Source of the DNA: Patescibacteria group bacterium UBA5738 | Lineage (GTDB): Bacteria > Patescibacteriota > Minisyncoccia > Minisyncoccales > UBA5738 | Assembly: GCA_002419295.1 (NCBI GenBank) | Contig: DIFW01000018.1 | Location: 1-8,255 of the forward strand | DNA length: 8,255 nt | Reading direction: 5' to 3' | Shown here: piece by piece, positions 1-5,910 of the stretch | How positions within the stretch are numbered: position 1 is the first letter of the stretch | Layout: each line of letters starts with the position of its first letter | Notes under the pieces: generated by a model | What the model was told of the DNA's origin: nothing | Seen by the model: the letters and a program-made list of their open reading frames with translations, nothing else | Database searches by the model: none | Position numbers and translations under genes: made by a program

Positions 1-136
1 CGGCGTTATGGCCGTTGGACGGACAGGTAAAGCGGAATTTGCTTGCCGGGGAGGGCGGCGGATTCGCGATCAAAATGAATTTTTCTGCGAATTTGTTTTG
101 GCTCTCACAATTTGGAGTTGCTTTTTGGGGAACTAA
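1..136 (+). other. Likely 3' end of an upstream gene, reading frame undecided
   Basis: A strong intrinsic terminator follows at 141-190 on this strand, so an upstream plus-strand gene should end here. Three frames are possible. One stops with TAA at 28-30. One stops with TAA at 134-136, immediately before the terminator. One stays open through the terminator stem to TGA at 165-167, which is less likely for a real gene end although its codons (GCG, TTG, GGC) look like the neighbours'. No translated stretch resembles a family I know, so no product is proposed. The upstream flank would settle the frame. Confidence 0.3.
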
Positions 137-140
137 AAAC

Positions 141-190
141 CCGGCGTTTGTTTTTGTCGCGCGATGACAAAAATAAACGCCGGTTTTTTT
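141..190 (+). terminator. Strong intrinsic terminator
   Basis: The left arm is 141-158 and the right arm 166-183. They form an 18-bp stem with a single G-U wobble and a 7-base loop, followed by seven T residues (184-190). It separates an upstream plus-strand unit from the surface operon that begins at 388. Confidence 0.85.
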
Positions 191-387
191 GTTGGTTTGG
201 AAAACTCCGGAAGTCCGAGTTTCTCGTCGAAGAGGGCGGACTTCCGCGAGCCGTTCCGGCCCGCGAAAAATTCCGCAAGAAAGGTCGTGAGGGTCTCGAT
301 TCCGAGCGAAAGCGAGGAGCGGGACGGATAACGAAAGAACAACGCCCCCAAGCAAGGCTTGGCGGGCAAGAATAATAAAAAACAAAA
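191..387 (+). promoter_or_regulatory. Structured 5' leader of the surface operon
   Basis: This 197-base gap between the terminator and the first operon gene should contain the promoter, but I see no good -35/-10 pair. Two hairpins are clear. One pairs 208-217 with 237-246 (10 bp, arms around GGAAGTCCG). The other pairs 344-352 with 358-367 (9 bp with one bulged C, loop CAAGG) and ends 20 bases before the ATG. No strong Shine-Dalgarno lies next to the ATG; GAGGAG at about 314-319 is too far away. The leader may be a regulated or stabilising 5' UTR. An ORF starting at TTG 112 runs through the terminator and this region and is not credible. Confidence 0.35.
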
Positions 388-1431
388 ATGAATAAAAAAA
401 TTATTGCGAGCTTGGCGACCATCGCAGTTGTGGGCGCGGCGGCAATCGGCGGCACTGTGGCATATTTTTCCGATGTGGAAACAAGCACGGGCAACACTTT
501 CACCGCGGGGACTATTGACATTTCCGTGGATAATCAAAATCCATGGAGCGAGCAGTTTGTATTGGGTGATATGAAACCGGGGTATACCGATGAAATTGTT
601 TTTAATGTGCAGAACACGGGAAGTGATCCGAATCCGGTCAATGTTTACAAAAATTTAGATGTTACCGGCGAAGCGACAGGTGCGGTATCCGAGCCCGAAT
701 GTACTGAAGAAGGCGGGACTTGGGCGAGCGGTGCTTGCACAGGGAATACGGAAAAGAATGATCTTTCTTCTGCGATTGTTTATGATTTGAAGGTTGATGT
801 TTACGATAGTGCAGATGTAAAAGTTTGGTGGCAGACTATTTATGTTGACGGCGACAACAAGACAATTGATGATGTCTACAAAGGTACAAGCGCGTACGAT
901 AAAAGAGTTTATCTTGGTATGATTCCTTCGGGCGGTCGTATGACTGTTACCCAAAGCTATCATTTAGCCGAGGCTACTACCAATTGGGCGCAGGGCGATG
1001 TAATGACATTTAACATTAACCTCACCGCGGAACAATTAAGGGGCACGGCGATCTTGGAGGACAAAACTGGTGCGCCTGATTACAAATTGGAGTTAGACAA
1101 TACATTCCAAGGAACTTTAACTTATAAAGTTAAAAATCCGACATTTGACTTCAGCTTTACGGGCAATGCTCCTTTGGCCAGCACAGGGTATACTTTGTTG
1201 GCAGTAACGGATCCGTGGCCGCAAACCGGTAGCACTGTGCTTGGCACTGCGACATCGGATGGAAGCGGAGACATTACCATCTCGGGCAATATCGACACAG
1301 GCGATCTTAAAGATAAGAAAGTCTGGTTGATAAAATCTGCCGACTGGAATGGTACAAGCATGACCGCGTGGAATCAAACCGCCTATTTGCTTGAAACTGG
1401 TTTGATTTGGTACGAAGATACGGGTATATAG
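388..1431 (+). CDS. TasA/camelysin-like secreted protein with SipW-class signal peptide
   Basis: Predicted secreted surface or fibre-forming protein of 347 aa. The N-terminus MNKKIIASLATIAVVGAAA is a signal peptide of the class cleaved by SipW, with likely cleavage at TVA25/Y26 as in TasA. It is followed by the hallmark YFSDVETSTGNTFTAGT of the camelysin/TasA (peptidase M73) group. The first domain (about 26-216) shows the family pattern: a strand ending in a PG turn at 64-65 before TDEIVFNVQNTG, SYHL at 190-193, then N-W-x-Q-G-D and AEQ near 199-216. Cys105 and Cys117 probably form a disulfide around a GGTWASG loop. A second domain (about 220-347) with a DPWP motif at 275-278 and an SDGSGDITISG stretch resembles C-terminal domains I recall from CPR and archaeal SipW-class proteins. 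There is no membrane anchor or LPxTG motif. The ATG is the only sensible start. The name camelysin does not prove protease activity; no zinc-binding HExxH is present. A structural fibre subunit is my preferred reading. Confidence 0.85.
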   Translation: MNKKIIASLATIAVVGAAAIGGTVAYFSDVETSTGNTFTAGTIDISVDNQNPWSEQFVLGDMKPGYTDEIVFNVQNTGSDPNPVNVYKNLDVTGEATGAVSEPECTEEGGTWASGACTGNTEKNDLSSAIVYDLKVDVYDSADVKVWWQTIYVDGDNKTIDDVYKGTSAYDKRVYLGMIPSGGRMTVTQSYHLAEATTNWAQGDVMTFNINLTAEQLRGTAILEDKTGAPDYKLELDNTFQGTLTYKVKNPTFDFSFTGNAPLASTGYTLLAVTDPWPQTGSTVLGTATSDGSGDITISGNIDTGDLKDKKVWLIKSADWNGTSMTAWNQTAYLLETGLIWYEDTGI

Positions 1432-1509
1432 TTTCTCGGTTTTTCGTCTCGCTCACGATAAAGGTGGGCGGGACTATAAAGCTTGGAAGTTATTGGAACA
1501 CAAATTCAA

Positions 1510-2067
1510 ATGATTAAAAAGATTTTAAATGTTGTTTATGGGATTTTGTTGGCATTGTTGGTGGCGCTGGCGGTGATGTTGGCGGCATCAATATTGCCGA
1601 TTCCGGGAAATTACCGGGTGTTATCGGTGCTGTCGGGGTCAATGGAGCCGGCGATTCACACCGGGAGCGTGGTGATTGTGGCGCCCGCAGAGGATTATAA
1701 GATTGGGGAGGTGATTACTTTCGGCGAGATTTCCAAGACCAAAACGCCCACAACCCACCGGATAAACGACATTAAGGTTGTAAACGACAAGCCGGTTTAT
1801 ATCACCAAAGGCGACGCGAACAACGCGCCGGACAATAAAGAAGTGGCGGCAAGCGAGGTGAAGGGCAAGGTTTTATTTTCAATTCCATATTTGGGATTCG
1901 CGCTTAATTTTGTGAAACAGCCCATTGGTTTCGCGCTGGTGATTATCGTGCCCGCGATTTTGATTATTTGGGAAGAAGCCAAAAAGATTTTTCACGAGAT
2001 AACAAGGGGAAAGAAAAAGGCGGCGGTTGTCGAAATTGACGAAAAACAAGATGACAAAAATGTTTAA
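1510..2067 (+). CDS. sipW: SipW-type signal peptidase I (ER/archaeal type)
   Basis: Membrane serine peptidase that should remove the signal peptides of the two camelysin-type proteins encoded on either side. From ATG 1510 it has 185 aa. Transmembrane helix 1 is about 6-28. Box B is LSGSMEPAI with the nucleophile Ser44. The next active-site box is TPTTHRI with His83 in place of the lysine of ordinary bacterial signal peptidases, which marks the ER/archaeal SipW class. An acidic box follows (KGDANNAPD, Asp102 and Asp108). Transmembrane helix 2 is about 138-155, before a lysine-rich and acidic cytoplasmic tail. A TTG at 1483 would add nine residues; I prefer ATG 1510 because helix 1 then follows a short MIKK start. 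The stop overlaps the start of the next gene. The gap from the first gene is 78 bases with no terminator, consistent with one operon. Confidence 0.9.
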   Translation: MIKKILNVVYGILLALLVALAVMLAASILPIPGNYRVLSVLSGSMEPAIHTGSVVIVAPAEDYKIGEVITFGEISKTKTPTTHRINDIKVVNDKPVYITKGDANNAPDNKEVAASEVKGKVLFSIPYLGFALNFVKQPIGFALVIIVPAILIIWEEAKKIFHEITRGKKKAAVVEIDEKQDDKNV

Positions 2068-2995
2068 CAGCGTCAAAAAAATCATCGCCACATTGCTGAT
2101 CGCGGCAATGAACGGGTGCGGCTTGTCCGCGGTTTTCGGCACTTACGCAATGTTTTCCGACACGGAAACTTCAACCGATAACGCTTTTGCCGCGGGAAGT
2201 TTGGCGTTCACCGCGACGGGCGCATGGGGCAGTAATACTGTATGCAACCCGGATGAGCAAATTTGTCCCACTGGCGACATTACCGATGTTCTCACTTTAA
2301 CTCAAGAAGGCAGTTTGGGTTTTAATTATTCGGTTTCCATAATAAACGCGGGCGATCATTTGTGCGATTATTTGACGATCAATGGCAGTCCCCAAACAAT
2401 TAATAATGGTTATCAGTCGCCGCCGATTTTGTATGATTCCGCGAATAATTTTTTTAACGCAGTTTTGCATTTAACCTCTGGAGTTGATTCGGAAGGGCAT
2501 ACATTGGAAGGACTTACTTGCGATTTTGATTATGCGATCAAGGCCTGGCAAACGAATTTATTGCAGGACGGCGGCGGTTTTGTTGATACGCAAATAATAC
2601 ACAGATCAATTACCGCGGATCCTTGGACGGTGGCGGAACCCGCATCCGAACCGGAAGCGGATTTTGTGCCGGATTTACACAGCCAATCGGTTACGCTGGG
2701 AATGGCGGCGGAAGGAGGAACCGAGAGCGATGGTACCGGCGATGAAACGAAGCAAGAAGAGCAAACCGAACCGCCTGCGGAATCAAAAGAAGAGGAAGCT
2801 GAAGTTGAAGCTGAAGTTGAAGATCCAGTTGTTGACGGGGGTACGGTTTTGACCTCCGATCCGGTTGTGGAAACTCCGGGACCTGCGATTGTTGAGGGCG
2901 GGGATGGCGGCGGCGAAGGTGAGGGAAGCGAAGGAGTTGTTGGCGAAGGCGGCGGAGAGACCGGTTCCGAAGGCGGAGCGTCCGAAGGTGAATAA
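2051..2995 (+). CDS. Second SipW-class camelysin-like protein with acidic, Gly-rich tail
   Basis: Predicted secreted surface protein of 314 aa from ATG 2051. ATG 2060 and TTG 2027 are alternatives; 2051 or 2060 overlaps the sipW stop by 17 or 8 bases, suggesting translational coupling. The signal peptide has KK at 9-10, a hydrophobic core with an unusual NGCG, and likely cleavage after TYA33. MFSDTETSTDNAFAAGSL follows, the camelysin signature. The globular part runs to about 200 and contains four cysteines in the mature chain (in CNPDEQIC, HLCDY and LTCDF). From about 215 to the end the chain is low-complexity: Glu/Pro/Ala, then an alternating EAEVEAEVE run encoded by a 12-base tandem repeat at 2795-2818, then Gly/Glu-rich sequence to the stop. 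The tail has no membrane anchor and no sorting motif. By analogy it may be a minor fibre or anchoring subunit comparable to TapA, but I see no TapA sequence similarity. Confidence 0.8.
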   Translation: MTKMFNSVKKIIATLLIAAMNGCGLSAVFGTYAMFSDTETSTDNAFAAGSLAFTATGAWGSNTVCNPDEQICPTGDITDVLTLTQEGSLGFNYSVSIINAGDHLCDYLTINGSPQTINNGYQSPPILYDSANNFFNAVLHLTSGVDSEGHTLEGLTCDFDYAIKAWQTNLLQDGGGFVDTQIIHRSITADPWTVAEPASEPEADFVPDLHSQSVTLGMAAEGGTESDGTGDETKQEEQTEPPAESKEEEAEVEAEVEDPVVDGGTVLTSDPVVETPGPAIVEGGDGGGEGEGSEGVVGEGGGETGSEGGASEGE

Positions 2996-4245
2996 TGTTC
3001 AATTCAAAAATGTTCAATTTTTTCAAAAGAAATAAAATCTTAATTTTGCCGATACTGCTGGCGTTATCATTGCTTGGATTTACCGCGCCGATTTTGGCCG
3101 CGGGGCTAGTTGTTGATTTTGAAACGACGCCGCTTTTTAAAGAGGGTAATTTTTTGCCTGGAAATGATGTTTCGAGGCGCGTTACGGTTACCAATAATGA
3201 CACCGCGGATCATCCGATCGATATGAAATTCTACGGCGTGAGCGATCCGGATGGGTTGGCGTCGCAATTCACATTTACAGTCAAGAATGGCGCGGTGACG
3301 GTTTATGGCGGAAAGTTAAGCGATGCGATGGCGGCGAATGAAATACGACTATCAAACTCATTGCCGTTTGTTTCCGGCTCCAATACGGTCAATTATGATT
3401 TTATTGTTGCTTTTGACGGAGCCGGCGGCAACGATTATCAGGGAAAAACAATGAGATTCAATTTTTGTGTTGGTTTTCACGGCGACAAAAATTGCATCGG
3501 CGATGATGCCGGCGGCGGCAGTAATGGCGGTTTGTCCTTCGCCAGTTCCAGCGGCGGGGGGATCAGCGGCGGGCGCGGGATGGCGGGGTTGTCTTTTTCC
3601 GATTATGAGGTGAAAACTTTTTGCCGCGATGATGGCACAGTGACGGCGATGTTTGTTTGGAAAACGGACGCGCCGGCGGTGGGGCGGGCGCTCTATTCGC
3701 CCGCGGGCGCGGCGCAGTTTGATCCATCTTCTTTGCCGGATTTTGGCTGGCGCGCGACTGCTTGGGGGGTATCGCCGGCGGCGTGGCACGCGGGCTTTGC
3801 TTTTGGTTTGATTTCGGGGCAGTCCTATGATTGGCGGCTGGATATGTCTTCATCAAGCAAAGGACGGCTCACCACGCAGTCGCTGGGAACTTTTGTTGCG
3901 CCCGGATGTGTTTTGGGCGCGTCCGATGAGAAAAACGATGAAGATGTTTTAAAAGATGTGATGGGGATTGCCACCGGCGCTTTGGGAGATATGACCGATG
4001 AGGAAGTGGCGCGATTTATGGCCGATTTGCGGGCGAAAGATCAAAATGGAAATTCCGATAACGACAAGCCCGGCGACAAAATCGCTTCCGCGGGGTTTGC
4101 TCCTTCCGTTCTTGCCGCGGACAACACTCCGGCGCAAAATTTTCCCCAAAACTCTGCCAACAATCCCGCCGCGATAATGTTATTCGCTCTCTTGGCGGCG
4201 GCAGCACTCTCAGTTTGGTTCTTATTGCGCCGTTTCAATAAATAA
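2995..4245 (+). CDS. Secreted two-domain protein with C-terminal membrane anchor
   Basis: Protein of 416 aa of unknown exact function, probably displayed on the cell surface. Its ATG shares one base with the previous stop (TAATG), with AAGGTG just upstream as a ribosome site. An ATG five codons later is an alternative. The signal peptide is at about 11-36 with cleavage near ILAA36. Domain 1 (about 37-168) reads as a beta-sandwich, with PGNDVSRRVTVTNNDT typical of camelysin-like and related surface folds, and ends with Cys158/Cys167. A Gly/Ser linker (171-200) follows. Domain 2 (about 203-305) is bracketed by Cys210 and Cys305 and could be fibronectin-III-like. An acidic, partly helical segment (309-350) leads to a disordered stretch, a hydrophobic helix (about 391-410) and the tail RRFNK. 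That ending has the layout of a sortase signal but lacks LPxTG; FPQNS at 383-387 is the nearest stand-in. It is the last gene of the operon, and an REP-type terminator follows. Confidence 0.75.
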   Translation: MFNSKMFNFFKRNKILILPILLALSLLGFTAPILAAGLVVDFETTPLFKEGNFLPGNDVSRRVTVTNNDTADHPIDMKFYGVSDPDGLASQFTFTVKNGAVTVYGGKLSDAMAANEIRLSNSLPFVSGSNTVNYDFIVAFDGAGGNDYQGKTMRFNFCVGFHGDKNCIGDDAGGGSNGGLSFASSSGGGISGGRGMAGLSFSDYEVKTFCRDDGTVTAMFVWKTDAPAVGRALYSPAGAAQFDPSSLPDFGWRATAWGVSPAAWHAGFAFGLISGQSYDWRLDMSSSSKGRLTTQSLGTFVAPGCVLGASDEKNDEDVLKDVMGIATGALGDMTDEEVARFMADLRAKDQNGNSDNDKPGDKIASAGFAPSVLAADNTPAQNFPQNSANNPAAIMLFALLAAAALSVWFLLRRFNK

Positions 4246-4276
4246 TTTAGCGATCGCTAAAAAAAATCAATAACCC

Positions 4277-4306
4277 CCTGTTGAGGTCAAACCTCAACAG
4301 GCTTTT
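4277..4306 (+). terminator. Operon terminator formed by REP-like palindrome copy 1
   Basis: Arms 4277-4287 and 4291-4301 pair perfectly (11 bp, loop CAA) and are followed by CTTTTT. It is placed 31 bases after the stop of the surface operon and belongs to the six-copy palindrome family of this window. An unrelated perfect palindrome centred on GCGATCGC (4246-4261) lies directly between the stop codon and this terminator. Confidence 0.75.
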
Positions 4307-4328
4307 TCAATTTTGGCATCCTGTGAGG

Positions 4329-4350
4329 CCTGTTGAGGTTTGACCTCAAC
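4329..4350. repeat. REP-like palindrome copy 2 (loop TTG)
   Basis: This copy has the left arm CCTGTTGAGGT, loop TTG and a right arm truncated by one base to ACCTCAAC, followed by a partial duplicate ACCTCAACG. It is in inverted orientation relative to copy 1 and 27 bases from it. It occupies the same position before the decayed transposase that copy 4 has before the intact one. Confidence 0.85.
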
Positions 4351-4361
4351 GAAACCTCAAC

Positions 4362-4524
4362 GAAAGTTAATATTAGAATTAAACATATAAGAAAAGAACC
4401 GTTTTTTGTTGGCGATTATGTTCATGTTTTCAATCGTGGCAACCGCAAAATGGATATTGTGCGCGATAACAGCGATTTACTTGGTGGCGAGTTGCAAAAA
4501 AAAGAAAAATGGCGCATATTGTAA
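4362..4524 (+). pseudogene. Truncated REP-associated transposase (5' remnant)
   Basis: From about 4362 to 4476 the sequence is nearly the same as 5081-5192 at the start of the intact transposase, with roughly 90% identity by eye. The peptide RKEPFFVGDYVHVFNRGNRK is shared. The codon matching the intact gene's ATG (5104) is ATA at 4387-4389, so the start is lost. Similarity ends soon after IVRDN and the frame runs into unrelated sequence to TAA 4522-4524. The HUH motif and the catalytic tyrosine are absent. It is a duplicate of the element's left end, not a functional gene. Confidence 0.85.
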
Positions 4525-4539
4525 TTGCGAGCGAAAATT

Positions 4540-4851
4540 ATGGAAACTATAACTTTATCCAAAGAAAAATATTATGAATTGGTGGAAAAAGCCGCACTTT
4601 ACGATCGTTTTCGGCAACAATACGGAAACGAAGTTTTTGCGTGTCCGCCGGTGAAAGATGCCGATAGGGTTATGGAGTCGTTTGCTAAAACCGGACTTTA
4701 CAGCAAGAATTTTTTGGAAAGTTTTAAAAAAGGGTTAGGGCGATCTTCTTATTTTAAACATGAGAATCCTGCCTCTTCATCCCGAACTACGAGATTATCT
4801 GAAAAAAAGAAATCTTGTGGAAAAATTCGCCAAACAAAAACGGATTTTTGA
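4540..4851 (+). CDS. Antitoxin of a RelE-type toxin-antitoxin pair
   Basis: Likely antitoxin that binds the toxin encoded just downstream and represses the pair. From ATG 4540 it has 103 aa; an in-frame GTG or ATG-like start 15 bases earlier is less likely. The N-terminal half is helical (SKEKYYELVEKAALYDRFRQQ), and FLESFKKGLGRSSYFK at 58-73 looks like the toxin-binding C-terminus of this kind of antitoxin. From residue 74 onward the frame runs for 92 bases across the toxin's own start region in a different frame, and the residues there (Ser, Lys and Arg-rich) look like shadow translation. The natural end is therefore probably near 4760, and a small indel in this gene or a lost stop is likely. 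No classic DNA-binding domain is obvious. Confidence 0.65.
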   Translation: METITLSKEKYYELVEKAALYDRFRQQYGNEVFACPPVKDADRVMESFAKTGLYSKNFLESFKKGLGRSSYFKHENPASSSRTTRLSEKKKSCGKIRQTKTDF

Positions 4852-5008
4852 GCAAAATCCGTTTCACACGGGTCTTAATACCGAATTGTTGTCACCCAAA
4901 AGACTGCGGTTCTGGAGTTTTAGGATTGATCGAAAATATCGCGCCATTTTTATTTTTCGCGGTCGCGCCATAGTTGAGATCATCGATATTAACGACCATT
5001 ATCAATGA
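4760..5008 (+). CDS. RelE/ParE-family toxin
   Basis: Small basic protein of 82 aa matching the type II RelE/ParE toxin fold, whose members cleave mRNA at the ribosome or, for ParE, poison gyrase. Visible family features are an N-terminal helix pair (LRDYLKKRNLVEKFAKQKRIFEQNP), then the strand block LRFWSFRIDRKYRAIF with Arg55 and Arg61 where RelE-like toxins carry basic residues, and the ending VEIIDINDHYQ, a variant of the usual DIGTHDxY tail. The sequence alone cannot separate mRNA cleavage from gyrase targeting. The gene overlaps the open frame of the antitoxin by 92 bases. It ends two bases before the terminator-like REP copy 3. Confidence 0.8.
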   Translation: MRILPLHPELRDYLKKRNLVEKFAKQKRIFEQNPFHTGLNTELLSPKRLRFWSFRIDRKYRAIFIFRGRAIVEIIDINDHYQ

Positions 5009-5009
5009 G

Positions 5010-5045
5010 AACCCTGTTGAGGTCAAACCTCAACAGGGTTTTTGT
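5010..5045 (+). terminator. Terminator of the toxin gene formed by REP-like copy 3
   Basis: Arms 5010-5023 and 5027-5040 pair perfectly over 14 bp (loop CAA), followed by a T run to 5043. The stem is longer than in the other copies because the flanking AACC/GGTT bases also pair. It lies directly after the toxin stop and should end its transcript. Confidence 0.8.
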
Positions 5046-5057
5046 TTCCCCGTATTC

Positions 5058-5080
5058 CTGTTGAGGTTTGACCTCAACAG
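5058..5080. repeat. REP-like palindrome copy 4 (loop TTG), left end of the transposon
   Basis: Perfect 10-bp arms 5058-5067 and 5071-5080 with loop TTG. It is inverted relative to copy 3, 17 bases away, forming a paired (BIME-like) arrangement. The transposase ATG follows 23 bases later. Confidence 0.9.
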
Positions 5081-5103
5081 AAGTTGGTATTAAAATTAAG
5101 CAT

Positions 5104-5838
5104 ATGAGAAAAGAACCGTTTTTTGTTGGCGATTATGTCCATGTTTTCAATCGTGGCAACCGCAAAATGGATATTGTGCGCGACAATATCGACCGTTGGC
5201 GCTTCCTTTCGATTTTAAGATATTTCAATGACCAGCGGCCGTCTCTTAATATTTTACGCGAGCTCATCAACATGCGCCTGTTGAGGTTTGACCTCAACAG
5301 CACCGAAGGAAATTATCGTTTTGATTGGCCGAAAAATTGGCCGGCGCAAAAACCTCTCGTGAGAATTATTTCATATGCTTTAATGCCAAACCATTATCAT
5401 TTGCTTTTGCAAGAAATAACAGAGGGCGGTATTTCCATATTTATGAAAAAACTCGGCAATGGACTTACCGGATATATCAATATCAAATACAATGAGGCGG
5501 GCAAAATTTTTCAAGGGTCATATAAAGCGAAAACCGTGAAAAACGAGAATTATTTACAGTATCTTGATGCTTATATTCAAGTTTTAAATCCGTTTGAGCT
5601 TCTGTCGCCGGAATTTGTAATTAAGTCGCCGCGAAAAGCGTTTTTGGAAGTTGCCGCCAATCCGTTTTCCAGCTTGGGAGAATCTCTCGGATTGAATAAT
5701 TTGCAAATCGTGGACAGAAAATCAATTGAGCGAGAAATCGGTCTAACGGGCGACCGCGAAAAGTATCTGAAACTAATCAATGATATTATGGCGGCCGGCG
5801 GTTTAAAAAAAATCCTCGGTGAACTGCTTTTCGATTGA
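5104..5838 (+). CDS. REP-associated tyrosine transposase (RAYT), Y1/HUH family
   Basis: Single-strand transposase of the Y1 family (IS200-like), 244 aa from ATG 5104. A TTG at 5068 inside palindrome copy 4 would add 12 residues and is less likely. The N-terminal FFVGDYVHVFNRGNRKMDIV is a strand with the family's H-V-x-N-R-G. The metal-binding HUH motif is His97-Tyr98-His99 in ALMPNHYHLLL. The region LTGYINIKYNEAGKIFQGSY holds the nucleophile tyrosine, most likely Tyr124, with Tyr129 as an alternative. YLQYLDAYIQVLNP continues the usual Y1 pattern. A C-terminal extension of about 75 residues (REKYLKLINDIMAAGG) is typical of RAYTs over minimal IS200 enzymes. Residues 59-66 (LLRFDLNS) are encoded by palindrome copy 5. 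All key residues are present, so it may be active. No promoter is evident, and copy 3 would stop read-through from the toxin. Confidence 0.9.
   Translation: MRKEPFFVGDYVHVFNRGNRKMDIVRDNIDRWRFLSILRYFNDQRPSLNILRELINMRLLRFDLNSTEGNYRFDWPKNWPAQKPLVRIISYALMPNHYHLLLQEITEGGISIFMKKLGNGLTGYINIKYNEAGKIFQGSYKAKTVKNENYLQYLDAYIQVLNPFELLSPEFVIKSPRKAFLEVAANPFSSLGESLGLNNLQIVDRKSIEREIGLTGDREKYLKLINDIMAAGGLKKILGELLFD
5277..5300. repeat. REP-like palindrome copy 5, inside the transposase gene
   Basis: A perfect copy (arms 5278-5287 and 5291-5300, loop TTG, preceded by one extra C) lies within the coding sequence. It keeps the frame and encodes LLRFDLNS between the N-terminal strand and the HUH motif, a place where related proteins have a variable loop. 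Confidence 0.9.
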
Positions 5839-5840
5839 TC

Positions 5841-5861
5841 TGTTGAGGTCAAACCTCAACA
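5841..5861. repeat. REP-like palindrome copy 6 (loop CAA), right end of the transposon
   Basis: Arms 5841-5849 and 5853-5861 pair over 9 bp with loop CAA, two bases after the transposase stop. No T run follows, so unlike copies 1 and 3 it is a poor terminator. It is inverted relative to copy 4 at the left end. Confidence 0.85.
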
Positions 5862-5874
5862 TTAACCTCTGCCC

Positions 5875-5904
5875 TTGACAGATTTTTTGTTCTGTGCTTA
5901 CAAT
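5875..5904 (+). promoter_or_regulatory. Sigma70-type promoter of small RNA A
   Basis: A perfect -35 TTGACA (5875-5880), an 18-base spacer and -10 TACAAT (5899-5904) predict a start near 5911. The 11-base context TGCCCTTGACA is repeated in the second promoter at 6098-6108. Confidence 0.8.
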
Positions 5905-5910
5905 GGGGGT

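Larger units (their letters stand above)
5058..5861 (+). mobile_element. REP-RAYT unit (REPtron-like element)
   Basis: An intact Y1 transposase gene is bounded by inverted REP-like palindromes, copy 4 (loop TTG) on the left and copy 6 (loop CAA) on the right, with one more copy inside the gene. RAYT proteins are known to bind and cleave REP palindromes in other bacteria. The shared palindrome and the partial duplicate upstream (4277-4476) show that the element or its ends have been copied locally. Confidence 0.75.

Noticed and set aside
112..375. 87-codon plus-strand ORF
   Set aside because: It starts with TTG, runs through a strong terminator stem and T run, and its product is Arg/Glu-rich with no family likeness.
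1432..1509. Separate promoter for sipW (TATAAA at about 1475)
   Set aside because: No -35 match at a suitable distance, and no terminator after the first gene; an operon is simpler.
2691..3203. 170-codon minus-strand ORF
   Set aside because: Shadow of the repetitive acidic-tail coding sequence; Leu/Arg/Gln-rich low complexity, with good plus-strand genes covering it.
4246..4261. Palindrome around GCGATCGC as a terminator or origin
   Set aside because: The stem is self-complementary with no loop and only a single copy was noticed; the adjacent REP hairpin explains termination better.
4277..5861. CRISPR array
   Set aside because: The six repeats are short palindromes at irregular distances with genes between them and alternate in orientation.
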